Shown here: piece after piece, positions 17,443 to 26,521 of the stretch | How the letters are laid out: each line of letters begins with the position of its first letter | Numbering within the stretch: the first letter of the stretch is position 1 | Source: Thalassospira sp. MCCC 1A03138 | GTDB lineage: Bacteria; Pseudomonadota; Alphaproteobacteria; Rhodospirillales; Thalassospiraceae | Length of the DNA stretch: 64,000 bases | Direction: 5' to 3' | Assembly (NCBI RefSeq): GCF_002115785.1 | Contig: NZ_JFJY01000002.1 | Span: forward strand, 124,001 to 188,000 | The notes under the pieces: generated by a model | Told to the model about the DNA's origin: nothing | The model's input: the letters and a program-made list of their open reading frames with translations, nothing else | Database searches by the model: none | Position numbers and translations under genes: made by a program

Positions 17443-20400
17443 TCAGCCGCCGACCATTGCCCTGATCTGACGGTTTGCCACCGTGATCATCGACAGGTCG
17501 ATCTGCCCTGCGGCACGCAGTTCGTCGATCAGTTGATCACACCGCGCACAACCACGCTGATGATCATCGACCCATTTCCGGACCAGATCACCACCAACCG
17601 TGCCGTTCGTGCCAGAAGAAAGCACAACACGCGTCAGTTCGCGCTGATGACCGAACAGGTCATCAATCGCGGCGGCACGCGCCAGTTTCTGCCAATGGGT
17701 TTCGGCTTCTATGGACTCGGCTGCTGCACGCAGCAGGCCAAGCTGGAAGCGTGCCCCGATGGCAAAATAGGTTGCCCCGACATCAATCACATCACGCCCG
17801 GTTGCCTCGGCGATGCGGACGATATCGCAAACCGCGACCATCTGCTGCATTGCCGCCACACGGCGCGCCAGATCTTCGGGCACGCCCCGATCGATCAGGG
17901 ATTGCGATTTCTGATCCAGGGTCGTGCGGAAGGCCGCATCAGCAGGAACGATATCGTCAAAGGCCTCGATCACCTTGGCAACCGCCGGACGGAACAGCTC
18001 GATCTTCGCCCCGACATTCAATTCCTCGCAATTGCGCAGGAACCACAGGGTCACATCTTCGACCATGCGGTTGATGTGGGAGAACATCGCGATCTGGACC
18101 TTGGCATCAACCTTGTTATCAAGGGCCTCGATACCCGACCACAGTTTGCGCAGGCCGAAAACCGCACGGGTAATCAGATAGCCGCGCGAAACATCCACCG
18201 CCGAAAGCCCGGTTGCTTCCATCATGTCATGCACGAAGGTGCCGCCAACGCGGTTGACCAGACTGTTGGTCCCCACGGTCGCGATGATTTCGCGTTTCAG
18301 ACGATGGCTGGAAATCGCCGCGCTGTATTTTTTACGGACAGCCGTCGGGAAATACCGCACCAGTTCTTCGACCAGAATCGGGTCATCCGGCAGATCGGAT
18401 TTAAGCACCTCGTCATAGAGCCATAGCTTGGCATAGGGCATCAGAACCGAGATTTCCGGGCGGGTAAGGCCCTGATGGGCGGCCGTGCGACGTGCCAGTT
18501 CCTCGTCATCGGGAAGATATTCGATTTCCCGGTTCAGACGACCTTCGCGTTCCAGCATCCGGATCAGGCGAACCTGCGCATCAAGCGCATCCCCGCCCCC
18601 GGCAAAGGCGTTCGAGATCGCCTGGCTTTGCAGATAGTTGTCACGCAGCACCAGATCGCCGACCTCATCGGTCATTTCGACCAGCAGTTTGTTACGCTGC
18701 TTTTCGGTCATGTCGCCGGCGGCCACTACCTCGCCCACAAGGATCTTGATATTGACCTCGTGGTCCGAGCAGTTGACACCCGCCGCATTGTCGATGGCGT
18801 CTGTATTCAAACGCCCACCAGCATGGGCATACTCGATACGGCCGCGCTGTGTGCAGCCTAGGTTGGCACCTTCGCCGACGACCTTTGCGCGGATATCCTT
18901 GCCATTGATGCGGATGGCATCGTTGGCGCGGTCCCCGGCATCGGCATTCGATTCCGTCGATGATTTGATATAGGTCCCGATCCCGCCGAACCACAGAAGT
19001 TCGACATCGGATTTCAGGATGGCTTTCATCATGTCGGCCGGTGTTACCTTGCCGGTGCCAAGATCAAGCAGCTTGCGAACCTCAGGCGAGGGATCAAGCG
19101 TCTTGGCCTTGCGGTCAAAGATTTCGCCGCCCTTCGAGAGGACCTTGGTGTCGTAATCGGCCCAGCTTGAACGTGGCATATCAAACAGGCGCTGCCGTTC
19201 GGCAAAGCTTTTCGCCAGATCCGGATTTGGATCGACAAAAATATGCATATGGTTGAAGGCGGCAACCAGTTTGATCTGTTCGGACAACAGCATGCCGTTG
19301 CCAAACACGTCACCGGACATATCGCCCACACCGGCAACGGTGAAGGGTTCTTTCTGGATGTCCTTGCCGATTTCGCGGAAGTGACGTTTGACCGATTCCC
19401 ACGCACCGCGCGCGGTAATGCCCATTTTCTTGTGGTCATAGCCCTGCGAGCCGCCCGATGCGAAGGCATCGTCAAGCCAGAAGCCATAATCACGGGCCAC
19501 ACCATTGGCGATGTCGGAGAAGGTTGCAGTACCCTTGTCGGCAGCAACGACCAGATAGGGGTCATCATCATCAAGACGACGCACACGTTCCGGCGGGATG
19601 ATGTCGCCACCGACAATATTATCGGTGATATCAAGCATGCCTGACATCAGCGTTTTATAACACGCAATGCCTTCCTCAAGGAACGCTTCGCGACCGCCAT
19701 CGACCGGGGGCCGTTTAACGACAAAGCCGCCCTTGGAGCCAACCGGCACGATCACCGCGTTCTTGACCATCTGGGCCTTGACCAGACCCAGAATTTCGGT
19801 GCGGAAATCTTCCTGACGATCCGACCAGCGGATACCACCACGCGCGACCGGGCCACCACGCAGATGGACGGCTTCTACCCGCGGCGAGTAGACAAATATT
19901 TCGCGCCAAGGACGTGGAAGCGGCAGATCTTCGACCATGCCGGAATTGAATTTTACCGACAGATAGGGTTTCGGATTGCCGTCCTTGCCATACTGGAAAT
20001 AGTTGGTGCGAAGCGTTGATTGAACGAGATTGAGGAAGGCGCGCAGAATGCGGTCCTCGTCCGGGTTCATCACATCTTCAAGGCGGGTGATAATGTCGCC
20101 TTCAATGGCCTCGGCTTCGACGGCCAGCCCCGGATCACGATCCGGATCAAAGCGCGCAATGAACAGATCAACAATCGTTGCCGCCAAGCCAGCATTATTG
20201 GCCAGTGTTTTGGCCATGTAATCCTGCGAGAAGGCCGATCCCATCTGGCGCATATATCGGGCATAGGTCCGCAGGATGACGACTTCGCGCCAATGCAAGC
20301 CCCCCAGCAGAACAAGACGATTAAAGGCGTCGTTTTCGATTTCGCCGTGCCACATGCGAATGAAAAGTTCCTGGAACTTGTCACGCACATCATGCAGGTG

Positions 20401-22278
20401 GAATTCGCCGTCAACCAGCACCCCGAAATCGTGAATGCGGACATTCACATCCGTATCGCGCGGCTCGACCTTAAACGGGTTTTCGGTAATGACCTTAAGA
20501 CCCATATTTTCAAGCATCGGCAATACATCGGAAAGGGGCACCGGCGCACCGGGATTATAAATCTTGAAGCGCAGTTCATTCTCGGCCGCCTCGATCGGGC
20601 GATACAGATTGACCCGCAAGTCCGATGATTTGATCACATCCTCGATACGGTCGATATCAAGAGCCGCGGTATCAACACCGAAACGATCACGATAATCGCC
20701 GGTGAAGCTTTCGCCGTAACGACGATAAAGGGTCAAGCCGCGTTCTTCGCCCATTTCACGGACCAGCACCTGACGGAGCGTATCAGCCCAGTCGCGCGCG
20801 GTTTCAACAAGCTGGCGTTCGATATCGGTAACATTGTATTCCGGCAATTCACCCGGCGTGGTTTTGACCAGAAGGTGCAACCGCGCAAGGGGACTATCGC
20901 CGATCAATGTGTAATGTGCCGTCACCTTGCCATCAAAGGCGGCTTCGATCACCGACTGGAACTTCATGCGAAGCTTGGTCGAGAACCGGTCCCGCGGGCA
21001 GAAGACCTGGCAGGAAACGAAGCGTTCAAAGGCATCACGGCGCACGAACAGGGCAATCCGCTGGCGTTCCTGCAAATGCAGGATGCCCATGCAGATATGA
21101 TACAGATCATCAAGTTCGATCTGGAACAGTTCGTCGCGCGGGAAGGTTTCAAGGATATTGACCAGCGCCTTGGCATCATGGCTGGCAGGCGGGAAGCCGG
21201 CACGCTTGATGGTTTCGGCAAGCTTCATGCGCAGAAGCGGAATGAGGCGCGGGCTGAGGTTGTAGGCAACCGAGGTGAACAGACCGACAAACAGATGCTG
21301 ACCGACAACCTTGCCTTCATCATCGAACTGCTTGACGACAATCGTATCGAGATGCACCGGACGATGCACGGTTGACTGCTTGTTGGCCTTGGTCACCATC
21401 AGAAGACTTGGCTGGGCGACAAAGGCCTGCACCTCGGTCGACAGATTGCCGATCTGGCGCAGTTCGTCAAAGATATGCGTCCCTTCACGGCGCAGAATCC
21501 CAAGCTGGCTTTGCGGATTCACGTCCACTTTGGCCTTCTTGCCGGTACCGCTGAATTTATATTCACGATAGCCAAGGAAGGTGAAGTGATCGTTATGGAC
21601 CCAGCCGAGGAAATCCTGGGCTTCCTTCTGGTCTTCGGCGGAAATACCGGTTGGCGCGGTTCTGATGCCATCAAGAACTTCAGCGACTTTTGACAGCATC
21701 GCCTGCCAATCCTCGACCGAAAGACTGACATCGGTAAGAACGTCTTCCAGACGATCACGGATTTTTCGCAGAACGACTTCGTCGGTTTGCTCGTCAATTT
21801 CAAGATGCATCACGGATTCACGTGGCGCATCCGAATTCTCGACCGCTTCGACCGACTGCAATTCACCACGATCATCACGTTCGATACGCATGATCGGATG
21901 GATGACCAGATGGACAGTCAGGTCAAATTCGTTAAGGGCAGACGTTACGGAATCCACCAGGAACGGCATATCCGTATTGATCATCTCGATCACGGTGTGA
22001 TCGGATTTCCAGCCGTGCTCTTCAAGATCGGGGTTATAGACCCGGATCTTGGCGGCATTGGCCGATGGGCGCTTTTGCGCGAATTTATATAATGTCAGTG
22101 CCGCGCCATAGAGCGAGTCGACGGATCGACCTGCCATGTCGTCAGGCGGTACATCCTTGTAAAAAAGGCGAACGAATGCTTCTGCATCCTTCGCCATCTT
22201 ACCGGTCAAGCGTTGCTGGATCTGTTCGACAACCTTGTCGATGACTTCCCGTTTCGGGTCGTCGCTTCGGGCTTTCAT
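17443..22278 (-). CDS. gdhB: NAD-specific glutamate dehydrogenase, large (about 180 kDa) type
   Basis: Converts glutamate to 2-oxoglutarate and ammonium with NAD, mainly a catabolic role. At 1611 aa it belongs to the large bacterial GDH class. A long N-terminal regulatory part (about 1-700, including ACT-like segments such as HTVIEMINTDMPFLVDSV) precedes the catalytic domain. The glutamate-binding and catalytic region is visible at GGIRWSDRQEDFRTEILGLVK with MVKNAVIVPVGSKGGF. The coenzyme domain follows (GVGDMSGDVFGNG; VGEGANLG), then a helical C-terminus. The ATG at 22278 follows AAGGGA; a TTG two codons earlier is unlikely. It is a single-gene unit with a terminator. With glnK-amtB in the window it is part of the nitrogen-handling set. 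Confidence 0.96.
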   Translation of the reverse strand: MKARSDDPKREVIDKVVEQIQQRLTGKMAKDAEAFVRLFYKDVPPDDMAGRSVDSLYGAALTLYKFAQKRPSANAAKIRVYNPDLEEHGWKSDHTVIEMINTDMPFLVDSVTSALNEFDLTVHLVIHPIMRIERDDRGELQSVEAVENSDAPRESVMHLEIDEQTDEVVLRKIRDRLEDVLTDVSLSVEDWQAMLSKVAEVLDGIRTAPTGISAEDQKEAQDFLGWVHNDHFTFLGYREYKFSGTGKKAKVDVNPQSQLGILRREGTHIFDELRQIGNLSTEVQAFVAQPSLLMVTKANKQSTVHRPVHLDTIVVKQFDDEGKVVGQHLFVGLFTSVAYNLSPRLIPLLRMKLAETIKRAGFPPASHDAKALVNILETFPRDELFQIELDDLYHICMGILHLQERQRIALFVRRDAFERFVSCQVFCPRDRFSTKLRMKFQSVIEAAFDGKVTAHYTLIGDSPLARLHLLVKTTPGELPEYNVTDIERQLVETARDWADTLRQVLVREMGEERGLTLYRRYGESFTGDYRDRFGVDTAALDIDRIEDVIKSSDLRVNLYRPIEAAENELRFKIYNPGAPVPLSDVLPMLENMGLKVITENPFKVEPRDTDVNVRIHDFGVLVDGEFHLHDVRDKFQELFIRMWHGEIENDAFNRLVLLGGLHWREVVILRTYARYMRQMGSAFSQDYMAKTLANNAGLAATIVDLFIARFDPDRDPGLAVEAEAIEGDIITRLEDVMNPDEDRILRAFLNLVQSTLRTNYFQYGKDGNPKPYLSVKFNSGMVEDLPLPRPWREIFVYSPRVEAVHLRGGPVARGGIRWSDRQEDFRTEILGLVKAQMVKNAVIVPVGSKGGFVVKRPPVDGGREAFLEEGIACYKTLMSGMLDITDNIVGGDIIPPERVRRLDDDDPYLVVAADKGTATFSDIANGVARDYGFWLDDAFASGGSQGYDHKKMGITARGAWESVKRHFREIGKDIQKEPFTVAGVGDMSGDVFGNGMLLSEQIKLVAAFNHMHIFVDPNPDLAKSFAERQRLFDMPRSSWADYDTKVLSKGGEIFDRKAKTLDPSPEVRKLLDLGTGKVTPADMMKAILKSDVELLWFGGIGTYIKSSTESNADAGDRANDAIRINGKDIRAKVVGEGANLGCTQRGRIEYAHAGGRLNTDAIDNAAGVNCSDHEVNIKILVGEVVAAGDMTEKQRNKLLVEMTDEVGDLVLRDNYLQSQAISNAFAGGGDALDAQVRLIRMLEREGRLNREIEYLPDDEELARRTAAHQGLTRPEISVLMPYAKLWLYDEVLKSDLPDDPILVEELVRYFPTAVRKKYSAAISSHRLKREIIATVGTNSLVNRVGGTFVHDMMEATGLSAVDVSRGYLITRAVFGLRKLWSGIEALDNKVDAKVQIAMFSHINRMVEDVTLWFLRNCEELNVGAKIELFRPAVAKVIEAFDDIVPADAAFRTTLDQKSQSLIDRGVPEDLARRVAAMQQMVAVCDIVRIAEATGRDVIDVGATYFAIGARFQLGLLRAAAESIEAETHWQKLARAAAIDDLFGHQRELTRVVLSSGTNGTVGGDLVRKWVDDHQRGCARCDQLIDELRAAGQIDLSMITVANRQIRAMVGG

Positions 22279-22649
22279 GTCCAATTTCCCTTTTTATCGG
22301 CTCTGTTTGCCAGAACCGAAGTGCCGACCTTTGCGGGCGGCACTACACACCTCGGATGTCACATGTATTTGGGAAGACAACCTGAAGTTCCCCACACCCG
22401 GAAATGACGGAAAACTGCAGCTTCCTTCCATGGCTACACATAGCGGATCATCTGCCTAAAAACTATGCTTCTGCACAAAAAAAAATCGTTCACTCAATAG
22501 GTTCCGATCAACGGAACCCTGTATTCCATTTGGGGATTGTCACAGAATTTTACACTTTGCTGCATCGCAAAATCATCTAAGCTTTGTCTGGCGCGCGAAT
22601 CAGGAGTCCGCTTCGCATCCGCAAAACAACTCAAAGCAGGAGATGCCAA
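22279..22649. promoter_or_regulatory. Divergent promoter region gdhB / FabI-like gene
   Basis: This 371-base gap holds no gene that I can support. It must carry both promoters. A perfect inverted repeat GGTTCCG-N5-CGGAACC lies at 22500-22518, about 130 bases before the FabI-like start. A run of nine A bases precedes it. Confidence 0.6.
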
Positions 22650-23408
22650 GTGCTGGCAGGAAAGAAGGGCCTTATCGTCGGAATTGCCAACGACAAATCG
22701 ATTGCCTATGGCTGTGCCCGAATTTTCAACCGGGAGGGTGCAGAGCTTGCGATCACCTATCTGAACGACAAGGCCGAAAAGCATGTCCGCCCCTTGGCAG
22801 AGGGACTAAACACCACGATCATCACCCCGCTTGATGTTCAGAACGAAGACCAGATGGATCGATTGTTCGAGGCAATTTCCCATCAATGGGGAAAACTGGA
22901 TTTTGTCCTGCATTCCATCGCATTTGCCCCTGGAGATGATCTGCATGGACGCGTGATCGACTGTTCACGCGACGGCTTTCTGACCGCGATGGATATTTCG
23001 TGCCATTCATTCCAGCGACTGGCAAAGCGTGCAGAGCCGTTGATGATCGACGGCGGCGCACTTTTGACCGTCACCTATATGGGATCGGAACGGGTTATTG
23101 ACCATTATGGGGTCATGGGCCCGGTCAAGGCCGCGCTTGAAAGTGCAACCCGATACATGGCGGCCGAGCTTGGCCCGAAAAACATTCAGGTCCACGCGAT
23201 TTCACCCGGCCCCCTTCTGACACGCGCGGCATCGGGCATTGCCGAATTCAACAACCTTATGACCACCGCCCAAAGCCGGGCACCGGGACGCAGGCTGGTT
23301 ACCATCGACGAGATAGGCGAACTGGCCGCTTTCCTTGCCAGTGACCGGTCACGCGGGATCACGGGCGACGTCATCCATATCGATGGTGGCTATAACATCA
23401 TGGGCTAA
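22650..23408 (+). CDS. fabI: Enoyl-[acyl-carrier-protein] reductase, FabI family
   Basis: NADH-dependent reduction of trans-2-enoyl-ACP, the last step of the fatty-acid elongation cycle. The FabI form of the short-chain dehydrogenase fold is shown by GIANDKSIAYGCA (coenzyme loop), LDVQNEDQ, SIAFAP, and the catalytic Tyr-x6-Lys in HYGVMGPVK, with the upstream Tyr in TYMGSERVIDHY. The GTG at 22650 is preceded by GCAGGAGA and gives 252 aa, the usual length. The usual Trp of SIAWGIA is Tyr here, and the substrate-loop region (DDLHGRVIDCSRDGF) differs from common FabI. It could therefore be a second, specialised copy; whether another fabI exists outside the window is unknown. Confidence 0.87.
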   Translation: MLAGKKGLIVGIANDKSIAYGCARIFNREGAELAITYLNDKAEKHVRPLAEGLNTTIITPLDVQNEDQMDRLFEAISHQWGKLDFVLHSIAFAPGDDLHGRVIDCSRDGFLTAMDISCHSFQRLAKRAEPLMIDGGALLTVTYMGSERVIDHYGVMGPVKAALESATRYMAAELGPKNIQVHAISPGPLLTRAASGIAEFNNLMTTAQSRAPGRRLVTIDEIGELAAFLASDRSRGITGDVIHIDGGYNIMG

Positions 23409-23420
23409 AGCAATTTGCCT

Positions 23421-24578
23421 TTAACCGATCATGCTGTCCTCGAACACGATATTGTCCTCGCTGAAATCGGCAAGATCGGTATTTTCAATCAGGACACCAT
23501 AATCGTAATGCCGACCATCACTAAAATCGACATACAACCCGGCGTCCGTTTCCTCTGCATGCTCTAGAAAATCAGCAAAGTCATGGATGCCGCTTTTTTC
23601 CTGAAACTCGGTTCCGAGCTGGAGCCTGTCGCCATCGGGGCCGGTTTCAAAATCAGCAATCCGGTCACGTTCGGCACCGCCTTCGAACACCCGCCACAAA
23701 AACGTGTCGGGGCCATCATCCTGCGGATATCTGTCACTGTTGCCGCGCAGGAAATCGTTGCCATCACCACCCTCGATGATGTCGTGACCATTTCCACCGT
23801 GCAGGACATCATGCCCGTCGCCACCGCGCAGAATATCGTCGCCAAAATGCCCCTGCAGAACATTCCGACCAGCATCGCCGATCAACAGGTCATCATGGAT
23901 TGTGCCGTATAGATTTTCGATATCATGGACAACGTCGCCTTCGGCTTCGCCGCCCTGAAAAACACCGGTTTCAAGGTTGATCGAAACGCCGCTGTCCCCA
24001 TTGTAACGCAGTGTGTCGCTTCCAGTGCCGCCGTCGACATAGTCCGCATCGGCACCGGGGCTTAGCATATCATCCCCGTCACCGCCCAGCAGGGTATCCT
24101 CGCCTTCGCGTCCCGTGAGGGTATCGTTCCCCGCACCGCCCAGAAGGGTGTCATTGCCGGGATCATTGCCCAGATAATCACCATACAGGAAATCGTCCCC
24201 GTCACCGCCCAGCAGCAAATCGCTGCCACCGCGCCCCCAAAGCACATTGCTTGCGTCATCGCCGATTACAGTATCGTCAAACGGACTTCCTTCAACCACT
24301 TCGATGCCAACAAGCCGGTCACCCTGCGCCTCGCCGCCATGACCGGTTCCGGCTTGCAGATCAACAATGACGCCTTCTGTTGCGGTATCGGTATCGTAAT
24401 TGGCGCTATCACGTCCTCCGGGGCCACCGTCAAGCAAATCCGCCCCCGGTCCGCCTGTCAGCTCGTCATCTCTGCCAGCACCATAAAGCTGATCATCGCC
24501 CGCCAGCCCATAAATCGTGTCATTATCACCTGATCCGACAATGCTATCATTGCCTTCTGTTCCGGTAACGAGTGCCAT
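23421..24578 (-). CDS. RTX calcium-binding repeat protein, probable type I secreted
   Basis: A 385-aa acidic protein built of glycine-aspartate nonapeptide repeats (GGDGDDFLYGD, GGAGNDTLTGREGEDTLLGG, and similar) in several blocks between about residues 10 and 290. These fold as calcium-filled beta-rolls. The C-terminal part (about 290-385: DTFLWRVFEGG, RIADFETGPDGDRLQLG) resembles the serralysin/RTX C-terminal region that carries the uncleaved type I secretion signal. There is no N-terminal signal peptide and no enzymatic domain. The start at 24578 has an excellent AGGAGGGC site. No ABC/MFP secretion genes are adjacent. It ends 12 bases from the converging FabI-like gene. Function beyond calcium binding is not visible. 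Confidence 0.9.
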   Translation of the reverse strand: MALVTGTEGNDSIVGSGDNDTIYGLAGDDQLYGAGRDDELTGGPGADLLDGGPGGRDSANYDTDTATEGVIVDLQAGTGHGGEAQGDRLVGIEVVEGSPFDDTVIGDDASNVLWGRGGSDLLLGGDGDDFLYGDYLGNDPGNDTLLGGAGNDTLTGREGEDTLLGGDGDDMLSPGADADYVDGGTGSDTLRYNGDSGVSINLETGVFQGGEAEGDVVHDIENLYGTIHDDLLIGDAGRNVLQGHFGDDILRGGDGHDVLHGGNGHDIIEGGDGNDFLRGNSDRYPQDDGPDTFLWRVFEGGAERDRIADFETGPDGDRLQLGTEFQEKSGIHDFADFLEHAEETDAGLYVDFSDGRHYDYGVLIENTDLADFSEDNIVFEDSMIG

Positions 24579-24731
24579 AACGCCCTCCTGCAACTGACAA
24601 CATCAACTGCAGATTTAAATATATATTCCCGCACACATCAACATTCGTAAAATAGAATGAAATATAAACTTGAATTATACAAAATGACCATTTTCAAAAA
24701 ATGGCGATAACGTGTTTTAATACATGAAATA
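24579..24731. promoter_or_regulatory. AT-rich upstream region of the RTX gene
   Basis: This 153-base stretch is strikingly AT-rich compared with its surroundings and should contain the RTX promoter on the minus strand. No specific regulator site could be recognised. Confidence 0.4.
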
Positions 24732-25406
24732 TTAGAAATTATTCTGCCGTTTTCTGGATTTTATTGCGTCATCAGCAAGCGGGGCCGCTTTTACAATTTG
24801 CTTCTGAAGGGCCAGAACCAGTTCTGCATCGGGATCCGGTGCGCTGGCAGCAAACAAATCTGCCGTATCGCCGCTATTGATCGCAATCATGCGCTTTTCC
24901 GTCTCGGCCTGGGTTTCAACACGCCCGTCGGAAACCAGATGCCGCAAATCAAACCCGGCACGTTTGAGCGCCGGCGCGATCAGCAATGTGCGATGGCAGT
25001 CCAGCGGATCCTTTTCCGCACACATCAGGCAGATTCGGTATTTGCCCGCACCTGATATCAAACGATCAATCCCGGCTTTGAATTCCGGGCGCGCTGCCAT
25101 CAGGTCGTAGCTTAGCCGACCATCGGGATACAATGTCGGGTCCTGCGGCTTTCCGCCCAGAACATCCCCCATGAAAACGTAAGCAATACCGTTCTCGCGC
25201 AGGAACGGGCCAAAGGTATCGGTGTCAAATGCCTTCCAGTAATTCGATCCCCTGAAAGTCCGGATGTCGGCCACCGCCGTGATGCCCTGCCCTTTTAAAA
25301 GGGCAAGCAAACTGTCCCGGTCATGCCCGGCATAACCGACGGTCCAGATAATGTTTTGGGGGTAATCGTTGTCCTGATTGTCGTGCATTTTTTCAAAAAA
25401 CGACAT
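24732..25406 (-). CDS. DUF488 family protein
   Basis: Member of the DUF488 family, whose biochemical role is not established. Family signatures are TVGYAGHDRDSLLALLKGQGITAVADIRT at the start, RGSNYWKAF, and the Cys-containing LMCAEKDPLDCHR segment (about residues 128-142). CAEKDP..CHR is the conserved core of the family and may form an active or metal-binding site. A C-terminal extension of about 60 residues carries EKRMIAIN and a basic end. The ATG at 25406 lacks a clear ribosome site; Met7 is an alternative. It lies downstream of the tRNA-Gly pair, beyond their terminator. Confidence 0.85.
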   Translation of the reverse strand: MSFFEKMHDNQDNDYPQNIIWTVGYAGHDRDSLLALLKGQGITAVADIRTFRGSNYWKAFDTDTFGPFLRENGIAYVFMGDVLGGKPQDPTLYPDGRLSYDLMAARPEFKAGIDRLISGAGKYRICLMCAEKDPLDCHRTLLIAPALKRAGFDLRHLVSDGRVETQAETEKRMIAINSGDTADLFAASAPDPDAELVLALQKQIVKAAPLADDAIKSRKRQNNF

Positions 25407-25431
25407 CTGACAAGGAACCGCAAGACCGAAA

Positions 25432-25465
25432 CAAAAAAGACTGCCCCAAAGGACAGCCTTTTTTA
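25432..25465 (-). terminator. Terminator of the tRNA-Gly transcript
   Basis: On the minus strand AAAGGCTG pairs with CAGTCTTT (one G-T pair) around a short inner stem, and T residues follow. It lies 11 bases past the end of the downstream tRNA copy. Confidence 0.65.
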
Positions 25466-25475
25466 ACTTTCATCA

Positions 25476-25550
25476 TGGAGCGGGCGAAGAGATTCGAACT
25501 CTCGACCCTAACCTTGGCAAGGTTATGCTCTACCCCTGAGCTACGCCCGC
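25476..25550 (-). tRNA. tRNA-Gly (GCC), copy 2 in transcript order
   Basis: The 75-base cloverleaf on the minus strand begins GCGGGCGTAGCTCAGGGGTA, has an anticodon loop TTGCCAA (anticodon GCC), a T-arm GAGAGTTCGAATCTC and an encoded 3' TCCA. It closely matches E. coli tRNA-Gly(GCC). It is identical to the copy at 25586-25660, 35 bases upstream in transcript order. Confidence 0.97.
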
Positions 25551-25585
25551 ATCATCATGAAAGCATGATTAAGGAAACCACCTGA

Positions 25586-25660
25586 TGGAGCGGGCGAAGA
25601 GATTCGAACTCTCGACCCTAACCTTGGCAAGGTTATGCTCTACCCCTGAGCTACGCCCGC
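25586..25660 (-). tRNA. tRNA-Gly (GCC), copy 1 in transcript order
   Basis: Sequence identical to the second copy over all 75 bases: acceptor stem GCGGGCG pairing with CGCCCGC, anticodon GCC, encoded CCA end. The two are likely processed from one precursor ended by the hairpin at 25432-25465. Confidence 0.97.
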
Positions 25661-25877
25661 ATTCATCAGTATTTCCTGCCCCTGTGGAGCGGCGCGGATA
25701 ATAGCCCAACAAAACGTGATTGCAACCCTTTTTTCCATCAAATCGCCGCCACATCCAAAATGGCGGTTTTCCTTGACTTTTTACCCTTAAAACGGGGAAA
25801 TCACGCCAACATGCTGCAATTTGCGTCCTAATTGCAATCTGACCATCTTCGCGCGACCCAGCCAGAAGGAAAACAGG

Positions 25878-26387
25878 ATGAGTGATCCATCAACCGCACT
25901 TTTCGATTATCTCGAAAATCTTGGGATCAAAACCAGCACGCACGAGCATGTCCCCCTGTTTACGGTTGAGGATTCGCAAAAGCTGCGCGGGGATTTGCCA
26001 GGCCTTCATTCCAAGAACCTTTTTGTCAAAGACAAGAAGGATGCCCTGTGGCTTGTCGTGGCTGAGGAAAATACCGAAATCCGCATGAACCATTTGCACA
26101 AGACACTGGGCTGCGCGCGCCTTTCGTTTGGCAAACCGGAACTGCTGCTTGAAACGCTTGGCGTCATTCCGGGATCGGTCACGCCGTTTGCCCTGATCAA
26201 CGATCATTCGCGCAAGGTTAACTTCGCCCTCGATGCGAAGCTGGCCAAAGGCGACATTCTTAACTTCCACCCCTTGCGGAATGATAGAACCACGACAATT
26301 CAATCGGATGATCTGCTTCGATTTATCACCAGTCTTGGCTATGAAATCAGAATTGTTGATTTTGACGAGGAAATTGGTTCGTTCTGA
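25878..26387 (+). CDS. YbaK/ProX-type aminoacyl-tRNA deacylase
   Basis: Single-domain hydrolase that removes mischarged amino acids from tRNA in trans, in the ProX (ProXp-Ala)/PrdX branch. The 169-aa chain has the family core: THEHVPLFTVEDSQKLRGDLPGLHSKNLFVKD (about residues 20-52, with the conserved Lys in SKNLF), LGCARLSFGKPE, GVIPGSVTPFALIND (the GxxPGsvtPf loop), and NFHPLRNDRTTTI near the end. The ATG at 25878 follows AAGGAAAACAGG. It is transcribed alone, 134 bases ahead of the CnoX-like operon. Substrate (Ala-tRNA-Pro as in ProX) is inferred from family, not shown. Confidence 0.92.
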   Translation: MSDPSTALFDYLENLGIKTSTHEHVPLFTVEDSQKLRGDLPGLHSKNLFVKDKKDALWLVVAEENTEIRMNHLHKTLGCARLSFGKPELLLETLGVIPGSVTPFALINDHSRKVNFALDAKLAKGDILNFHPLRNDRTTTIQSDDLLRFITSLGYEIRIVDFDEEIGSF

Positions 26388-26521
26388 TTCCGAACAAATG
26401 CTCATAAAGCCTTTTACCGCGAAACATTAAACTATAAGATTTTCCTAATGTTATGCTGGAGCCCCTTGTCGAACAGCGGTTGCGGCATCATCTAGAATTC
26501 AGAATTAGAGAGTAAACGATA

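Noticed and set aside
23421..24578. Repetitive DNA that could be a tandem repeat or CRISPR-like array
   Set aside because: The periodicity is the nine-residue RTX codon repeat within an intact reading frame; the units are not identical and have no constant repeat/spacer structure.
25476..25660. Tandem tRNA-Gly genes as an integration site for a mobile element
   Set aside because: No integrase, no partial tRNA copy and no atypical gene block lies on either side; simple tandem duplication of a tRNA gene explains it.
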